Of a DNA stretch of 17,055 bases, positions 13,522 to 17,055 are shown piece after piece. Made by a program: the position numbers and the translations under genes. The DNA comes from Candidatus Fermentibacterota bacterium (GTDB taxonomy: Bacteria > Fermentibacterota > Fermentibacteria > Fermentibacterales > JCC-6), in assembly GCA_030607835.1 (NCBI GenBank), contig JAUWJE010000007.1:1-17055 (forward strand), given 5' to 3'. Positions within the stretch are counted from its first letter, which is position 1. Each line of letters opens with the position of its first letter. Under the pieces are notes generated by a model that saw nothing but the letters and a program-made list of their open reading frames with translations, was not told the origin of the DNA and ran no database searches.

Positions 13522-14781
13522 ATGAAAGTGTTAACGAATCTGTCAGCTACTGCTGTCATCCTGCTTACAATAGTCTTAAGTTGCTCAGCTGAAGAGAATC
13601 TGTCTGTGCCTGAAGCACACTTCGTTACGGATATTCAGTCTGTTCAGGAAGTGGTCCGGGGTAATAACGACTTCGCGCTGGATCTATATGAAGAAGTATG
13701 CCATACGCATGAATCGGAAAACATCTTCTTCTCTCCCTACAGTATCTCCACAGCCCTTGGACTAGCCTATACCGGAGCAAGAGGACAGACGGCTGTTGAA
13801 ATGGCTGATGTTCTTCACTTCACGCTCCCTGTTGAAACAATCAACAGAGCTTTTCATTCATTGAGTGAAACTCTGAGTTCGGGTAATCTTATCGGGGCAG
13901 AATCCGGAGATCCATTCACTCTTTCAATATCCAATGGCCTCTGGGTTCAGGATGGTTTCACTCTTTTGGATGAATACATTGATGAAGTAACGGAGTATTA
14001 CAGCGCTGCAGTCAAAAACCTCGATTTCATCGATGATCCCGACCATTCGCGGGAAACCATCAACAATTGGGTTGCTGAGAGTACAATGGACAGAATACAG
14101 AATCTGATCCCCCCTGGTGTGCTGAACGATGAGACCAGGGTTGTTCTGACGAACGCGGTATACTTCAAGGCTTCCTGGCTGAAACCATTCGATGAACGCT
14201 CCACGTCAGACGCTCCGTTCGTCCTGACCGATGGTTCTACAATCGAAGTCCCGATGATGAACCAAACTGATCATTTCAGGTTCGTTTCCACTGAAGGATG
14301 CAGCGCTGTCGAGCTCGATTATGCCGCAGGCAATGCAAGCATGCTCATACTTCTTCCAGATGGAGACATTGAGGAATTTCAACAGAATTTTGATGCGGAT
14401 ATGCTGGAAATGATCAGAAGAAGACTTTCTTCCGTTCGTGCAAGCATATCCATGCCAAAGTTCGAATTCTCGAGAAGCTTGCAACTGAGTCAGATGCTCA
14501 AAACACTTGGAATGGAATCCGCCTTTGCGAGCGGCGCCGATTTCAGCGGGTTTACAGGAAATCCTGACCTCTTCATCTCGGAGGTTCTGCATAAGGCTTT
14601 CGTAAAAGTTGACGAAGCCGGCACTGAAGCCGCGGCTGCCACAGCAGTGATAATGGGCTTAACGGCCATGCCTGAAGAGCCGGTTGAGATGAACATAAAC
14701 CGGCCGTTCCTGTTCTTCATACTTGATAGAGAATCAGGATGTATAGTCTTCATGGGAAGGATCGTGGATCCTTCAGTCTGA
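13522..14781 (+). CDS. Exported serpin (serine/cysteine protease inhibitor)
   Basis: 419 aa from the ATG at 13522, chosen because GGGGGAA precedes it and it begins a signal peptide (MKVLTNLSATAVILLTIVLS then CSAEE); the upstream in-frame start at 13429 would bury that signal. VLSC is a possible weak lipobox, so it may be lipid-anchored. The serpin core is complete: NIFFSPYSISTALGLAY, GARGQTAVEM, LTNAVYFKASWLKPF, SMPKFEFSRS and the C-terminal signature NINRPFLFFILDRESGCIVF...GRIVDP. The hinge EAGTEAAAATAV (~365-376) has the small residues needed for loop insertion, so it should be an inhibitory serpin. By spacing from the hinge glycine (P15 = G367), the scissile bond is near T381-A382 within MGLTAMPEE, suggesting an elastase/chymotrypsin-like or subtilisin-like target. 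It is divergent from the TetR gene. Confidence 0.93.
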   Translation: MKVLTNLSATAVILLTIVLSCSAEENLSVPEAHFVTDIQSVQEVVRGNNDFALDLYEEVCHTHESENIFFSPYSISTALGLAYTGARGQTAVEMADVLHFTLPVETINRAFHSLSETLSSGNLIGAESGDPFTLSISNGLWVQDGFTLLDEYIDEVTEYYSAAVKNLDFIDDPDHSRETINNWVAESTMDRIQNLIPPGVLNDETRVVLTNAVYFKASWLKPFDERSTSDAPFVLTDGSTIEVPMMNQTDHFRFVSTEGCSAVELDYAAGNASMLILLPDGDIEEFQQNFDADMLEMIRRRLSSVRASISMPKFEFSRSLQLSQMLKTLGMESAFASGADFSGFTGNPDLFISEVLHKAFVKVDEAGTEAAAATAVIMGLTAMPEEPVEMNINRPFLFFILDRESGCIVFMGRIVDPSV

Positions 14782-14844
14782 GTAGGACCTCTATGAGTAT
14801 CAAGTGATTCCTGCTCGGCGGGTGTGTAGATTTTACCTGCGCAC

Positions 14845-14872
14845 AAATAGAAAAGGAGGCCGAAGCCTCCAT
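14845..14872 (-). terminator. UUCG-loop intrinsic terminator of the MNT/HEPN operon
   Basis: On the - strand: GGAGGC (14865-14870) TTCG GCCTCC (14855-14860) followed by TTTTCTATTT (14845-14854). A 6-bp GC stem closed by a TTCG tetraloop plus a T-rich tail is a classic intrinsic terminator. It lies ~90 nt after the HEPN stop. In the + direction the tail is ATTTCTGG, so it is weaker for the serpin transcript. Confidence 0.82.
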
Positions 14873-14898
14873 TTCTGGTAGCCCTGAGTATCAGTTCT

Positions 14899-14933
14899 TT
14901 GAGCCCTCTCAAGGATTGGCTAATAGGGCTCAA
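14899..14933. repeat. TTGAGCCC / GGGCTCAA inverted repeat
   Basis: Perfect 8-bp arms at 14899-14906 and 14926-14933 around 19 nt, between the HEPN stop (14959) and the UUCG terminator. No T-run follows. It may fold in the 3' UTR of the operon or act as a protein site. Confidence 0.5.
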
Positions 14934-14958
14934 CATTTTGATGTCTATATCGGATAGA

Positions 14959-15381
14959 CTATCGGTTCAGCCATGATTTCACATTCTCCAGCAGGCTCTT
15001 TGCTTCAACGAGAGCATTCTCTGCCTCATCTTCACTAATTATCTCGAAACTCTCATATGTCGCTGCATTTCTACGTTGTCGAAAACCATCAAGCATATCA
15101 ACTGTTTTTGATGTAATCCTTACGGTTACCTCAAGACTCTGGATTTCATGGTAGTGGTCGCCTGTTCTTGACACCCTGTATCCACTCCTGAACAGGCAGG
15201 CTCTGGCACAACAGAGAATTGCGTCATAAGCCATCTTCATCTTCCATGCAGAGGACAGTCCATCAAGAGTCTCAGCCTGGCTAATTGCATGCTCAGCCGT
15301 CTCGATGAGGGCTGTCACTTCACTATCAGTGGGTGAATGAATATCAAGCCATTGATTCTTTTCCCATAATTCTAAGTTCAT
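14959..15381 (-). CDS. HEPN-domain protein, probable toxin partner (HepT-like)
   Basis: 140 aa, small all-helical protein of the HEPN family. Its core is AWKMKMAYDAILCCARACLFRSGYRV followed by HYHEIQSLEVTV, then DMLDGFRQRRNAATYESFEI. HEPN toxins use an R-x4-6-H motif for RNA cleavage; here R104-N-A-A-T-Y109 places Tyr where His is usual, a variation also seen in MNT-linked HEPN proteins. In type VII (HepT/MntA) systems the paired nucleotidyltransferase AMPylates the HEPN protein on tyrosine, so Y109 is a plausible target (inference). The gene overlaps the MNT gene by 38 nt in another frame. Starts at 15387 (GTG), 15384 and 15381 (ATG) are all possible; GGAAG (15387-15391) spaces best with 15381. 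Terminator at 14845-14872. Confidence 0.8.
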   Translation of the reverse strand: MNLELWEKNQWLDIHSPTDSEVTALIETAEHAISQAETLDGLSSAWKMKMAYDAILCCARACLFRSGYRVSRTGDHYHEIQSLEVTVRITSKTVDMLDGFRQRRNAATYESFEIISEDEAENALVEAKSLLENVKSWLNR

Positions 15382-15940
15382 CATCACTTCCGATCACGAA
15401 GATTTTCTTTCCATTTGAGATTCTCCAAATGAATCCCTTTTCCTGTAACTTATCTGCATACTCACTCCTGCTGAAGCAGGACGTGTTTACTTCTCGGCCG
15501 ATTTCTTGACCTGCTTTACGCAAGTGACTCACCAATTCAGCATGAGAAATATCACCGACAACCAATAAATCCAGATCACTTGACTTGCCAAAAGAACCAG
15601 ATGCAATGGAACCGTATACGAAAGCAATTTCAATTCTATCAGTAATTGGTTTCAGTAAAGATTGTAACCTATCCGCTACAGCACCTGTCTTAATGACGAT
15701 ATTTTTCAGATCCGCATAGATCGGACAATCCTGATTGGCTGAGTAGTGCTTCTGATTGCCCGATCTTGATCTTGAAACGATCCCAAGATTACATAACCTG
15801 TCAAGTTCCTTACTAAGGTTTGTCGAATCCAATTCGAGAATCACTGATAACTGTCTGATATAGTACTTTTCATCTGGATGCATGTAGAGCCACTCAATAA
15901 CTTTGGCACGTGTTCCAGAGCCGAATAGTTGTTTAAGCAT
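15344..15940 (-). CDS. Winged-helix + MntA-like nucleotidyltransferase, probable antitoxin and autoregulator
   Basis: 198 aa. Residues ~10-75 form a winged helix (TRAKVIEWLYMHPDEKYYI, LDSTNLSKELDRLCNLGIV), and residues ~100-185 a minimal nucleotidyltransferase. FVYGSIASGSFGKSSDLDLL gives the exact GS-x10-D-x-D motif (G110, S111, D122, D124) of MntA antitoxins, which transfer AMP to HEPN partners. The DNA-binding domain fused to the enzyme suggests direct autoregulation, supported by four 21-bp iterons upstream of the gene (15995-16078). ATG 15940 is chosen because AAAGGAGA lies 4 nt upstream; the alternative TTG at 15958 lies before that ribosome site. It overlaps the HEPN gene, typical of antitoxin-first toxin-antitoxin pairs. 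Confidence 0.85.
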   Translation of the reverse strand: MLKQLFGSGTRAKVIEWLYMHPDEKYYIRQLSVILELDSTNLSKELDRLCNLGIVSRSRSGNQKHYSANQDCPIYADLKNIVIKTGAVADRLQSLLKPITDRIEIAFVYGSIASGSFGKSSDLDLLVVGDISHAELVSHLRKAGQEIGREVNTSCFSRSEYADKLQEKGFIWRISNGKKIFVIGSDDELRIMGKESMA

Positions 15941-15994
15941 CTTTCTCCTTTGCAGCAACTTACTGAATGCTTCTCTGTGAATACAGAAATACTT

Positions 15995-16078
15995 GCAGTA
16001 CTATTCACCCTTATTGCAGTACTTTCTACCATATATGCAGTATTTTTTACTACTATCGCAGTAAATATTACTGCATAC
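15995..16078. repeat. Four 21-bp iterons (probable MNT-wHTH operators)
   Basis: GCAGTA begins at 15995, 16016, 16037 and 16058, an exact 21-bp period, which is two helical turns. Each unit continues with a pyrimidine/AT-rich 5-nt centre and a right arm that matches TACTGC to varying degree. The last unit is a perfect palindrome, GCAGTA-AATAT-TACTGC (16058-16074); the third has TACTAC, and the first two are weaker. They lie 55-140 bp upstream of the winged-helix MNT gene, so cooperative autoregulatory binding on one DNA face is likely. Confidence 0.75.
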
Positions 16079-16165
16079 TTCGTTCATGGCAAGTGGTACT
16101 TTTTCTTCGAGCTGTGTGCTTGTCGCAACGTTAATGATTCCTGAAGCGCAGCGCTGTCCACCTAT

Positions 16166-16190
16166 CTGGAAAGGCCACACTTCTTTCCAG
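16166..16190. repeat. CTGGAAAG / CTTTCCAG hairpin
   Basis: Perfect 8-bp inverted arms (16166-16173 and 16183-16190) around a 9-nt loop in non-coding DNA. No T-run follows on either strand, so a terminator is not supported. Confidence 0.45.
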
Positions 16191-16258
16191 CTAATTGTGA
16201 ACAGTGGTTGAGATTGCAGAGTGCCCTATTCTCGGGGGTTTTGGCATATACATGAGAA

Positions 16259-16275
16259 GAGGGATTTCGAACCCC
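16259..16275 (-). repeat. tRNA T-arm-like sequence (partial copy of neighbouring tRNA)
   Basis: GAGGGATTTCGAACCCC on the + strand matches GAGGGACTTGAACCCC (16343-16358) inside the tRNA apart from one substitution and one inserted base. The copies lie ~84 bp apart in the same orientation. It may be a tRNA remnant or an old attachment-site duplication. Confidence 0.4.
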
Positions 16276-16280
16276 ACCTA

Positions 16281-16325
16281 AATCAAAGGCGTTCAACATA
16301 TTCGAGGTGATGAACGCCCCTGATT
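16281..16325 (-). other. Imperfect hairpin directly downstream of the tRNA
   Basis: Arms 16281-16295 and 16311-16325 pair at 13 of 15 positions (core GGCGTTCA/TGAACGCC) around a 15-nt loop. The hairpin starts 6 nt after the tRNA CCA end. There is no T-run, so it may be a processing or 3'-end structure rather than a standard intrinsic terminator. Confidence 0.5.
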
Positions 16326-16331
16326 CAAATG

Positions 16332-16407
16332 TGGTAGCGGCGGAGGGACTTGAACCCCCGACCCGCGGATTATGATTCCGCTGCTCTGCCAACTGAGCTA
16401 CACCGCC
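16332..16407 (-). tRNA. tRNA with CAU anticodon (elongator Met, or Ile2)
   Basis: 76 nt including an encoded CCA (16332-16334 on the complement). It folds into a full cloverleaf: acceptor GGCGGTG with a G1-U72 wobble, D-arm with AGCTCAGTTGGCAGAGC, anticodon stem GCGGA/TCCGC around loop ATCATAA (anticodon CAT), and T-arm GGGGG-TTCAAGT-CCCTC. The initiator is excluded because the anticodon stem lacks the three G:C pairs and there is no 1:72 mismatch of the initiator type. Elongator Met and lysidine-modified Ile2 cannot be told apart with certainty here. A strong promoter lies just upstream. Confidence 0.93.
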
Positions 16408-16417
16408 AGGGACGGGA

Positions 16418-16446
16418 ACAATAGAAATACTGCTGCCATATGTCAA
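16418..16446 (-). promoter_or_regulatory. Sigma70 promoter of the tRNA with GC-rich discriminator
   Basis: On the - strand, TTGACA (16441-16446), a 17-nt spacer and TATTGT (16418-16423), 10 nt before the tRNA 5' end. The discriminator TCCCGTCCC is GC-rich, as in stringently controlled stable-RNA promoters. The TGA stop of the upstream gene (16443-16445) lies inside the -35 box. Confidence 0.8.
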
Positions 16447-17030
16447 GAAGAATCAGGCTTTTGAGTACTACAGAGGGTATTAAACCTGCTCAATACTTCA
16501 GCAAGATCCTCTTTATCTAATCCCTTCTCGTCTTTCTGAATCCTGAGGAGTACTGCTGAAACCCCGGACCACTCGATTATGCTTACATTCACTGTGTAAT
16601 CCTTTACCGCTTCAAGCAGATGTTGAAAGGAAACAGTGTGAGACTCGGATACACAGCATATCAGAGTCGCAATCTTCCGCTTACCAAGGAATACGTCCAG
16701 GGAAGTGGGGTTTTCAATGGTGTTTCCGAATTCAAGAAAAGATGAGATCGATACGTAAATCAGGCGAATATGAAGCGCCAATTCATCAACTGACATGCTT
16801 GATCTGAGAAAATCCTCGATATGATAGTAAAAATCTGTGATAATGTGATCAGGTATATCCTGAATCATCTCCCTGATTTCCACCAATTGTCTTACATCAT
16901 TAAGCCGCATCCCCCGATCAAAATCCCTGAATTTACCAAAGCTGTCTTCTATGGCCAGTTTAACGTCTCTGTATGCGTCCTCCATTTCTATGAATGCTTC
17001 ACGCTCAACTGCAATATCTATGATATCCAC
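16443..17030 (-). CDS. Hypothetical soluble protein, possibly 5'-truncated by window edge
   Basis: At least 195 aa; I do not recognise the family. The N-terminal ~130 residues are predicted helical and acidic (EREAFIEMEDAYRDVKLAIE, RQLVEIREMIQDIPDHII), and the C-terminal ~65 look alpha/beta (KRKIATLICCVSES, TVNVSIIEWSGVSAVLLRIQ). No signal peptide or membrane helix is visible. A GTG at 17030 preceded by CGGGAG (6-nt spacing) could be the start, but the frame stays open through 17055, so the gene may begin outside the window. Its stop codon lies within the -35 box of the tRNA promoter, so the tRNA can be transcribed independently. Confidence 0.65.
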   Translation of the reverse strand: MDIIDIAVEREAFIEMEDAYRDVKLAIEDSFGKFRDFDRGMRLNDVRQLVEIREMIQDIPDHIITDFYYHIEDFLRSSMSVDELALHIRLIYVSISSFLEFGNTIENPTSLDVFLGKRKIATLICCVSESHTVSFQHLLEAVKDYTVNVSIIEWSGVSAVLLRIQKDEKGLDKEDLAEVLSRFNTLCSTQKPDSS

Positions 17031-17055
17031 CCAGATCTCCCGATAATTCGAAGGA

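Larger units (their letters stand above)
15941..16331. other. 391-bp non-coding region between MNT operon and tRNA
   Basis: No credible gene is seen. From the left it holds AT-rich leader DNA, four 21-bp iterons (15995-16078), an AGCGC/GCGCT palindrome (16145-16155), a perfect 8-bp hairpin (16166-16190), a T-arm-like sequence (16259-16275) and a 13-bp imperfect hairpin (16281-16325) beside the tRNA 3' end. I could not place a convincing promoter for the MNT operon here, although it must lie in or near the iterons. Confidence 0.6.

Noticed and set aside
15995..16078. Short CRISPR-like array
   Set aside because: The units are contiguous 21-bp iterons with degenerate second halves and no separate unique spacers or cas genes.
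15929..16144. 71-aa + strand open frame with repeated hydrophobic heptads
   Set aside because: It starts at TTG with no ribosome site, overlaps the MNT start, and its heptads simply reflect the 21-bp DNA iterons.
16255..16300. Second tRNA with GAT anticodon (stem CGCCT/AGGTG around TTGATTT)
   Set aside because: Only 3 nt separate the anticodon stem from the T-loop, and no acceptor or D-arm can be formed.
16162..16446. 94-aa - strand open frame over the tRNA
   Set aside because: It is the well-known translation artefact of a tRNA gene read through, with no coding support.

Overview
The window reads as a bacterial chromosome segment of moderate G+C. Three things point to an anaerobic member of the FCB/candidate-phylum bacteria, with Fermentibacteria-like lineages as a low-confidence guess. 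These are an ion-pumping, ferredoxin-linked membrane complex, secreted beta-rich proteins of which one ends in a type IX-like C-terminal domain, and a shared short C-terminal tag on three other exported proteins. No 16S rRNA or other taxonomic marker is present.

Positions 1-9058 (+ strand) hold the distal part of one tightly coupled operon for a complex-I-related membrane complex. In order it encodes a DUF4040/MbhD-type subunit (cut by the window edge), an MbhE+MnhB-type fusion, an MnhC type, a double MnhD-type antiporter protein, NuoH-, NuoB-, NuoC- and NuoD-like subunits, and a NuoI-type ferredoxin fused to a GltD/NfnL-like flavoprotein. The order D-F-G-H-H'-M-J-K-L-N is that of archaeal mbx/mbs, the membrane-bound sulfane reductase. 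Key residues agree with this. Both CxxC motifs that bind NiFe in hydrogenases are CxxE in the large subunit, and the NuoB-like subunit keeps only three cluster cysteines. Two gene fusions (H with H', N with the flavoprotein) suggest an unusual version that exchanges electrons with NAD(P)H as well as, or instead of, ferredoxin.

Positions 9062-12634 (- strand) hold four exported proteins: a seven-repeat propeller-like protein with a type IX-like C-terminal domain, a DNRLRE-like protein, a nidogen-like beta-sandwich protein and a jelly-roll-like protein. The last three share a C-terminal TW[AG][SE][IV]K tag. A TetR regulator (- strand, 12705-13313) lies upstream, with a clear sigma70 promoter whose spacer holds the likely operator. 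A serpin (13522-14781, +) is divergent from it.

Positions 14845-16078 (- strand) hold a toxin-antitoxin type operon: a winged-helix MntA-like nucleotidyltransferase and a HEPN protein. It is preceded by four 21-bp iterons and followed by a UUCG-loop terminator. Next come structured non-coding DNA, a CAU-anticodon tRNA with its own strong promoter, and a hypothetical protein that may run off the window edge.
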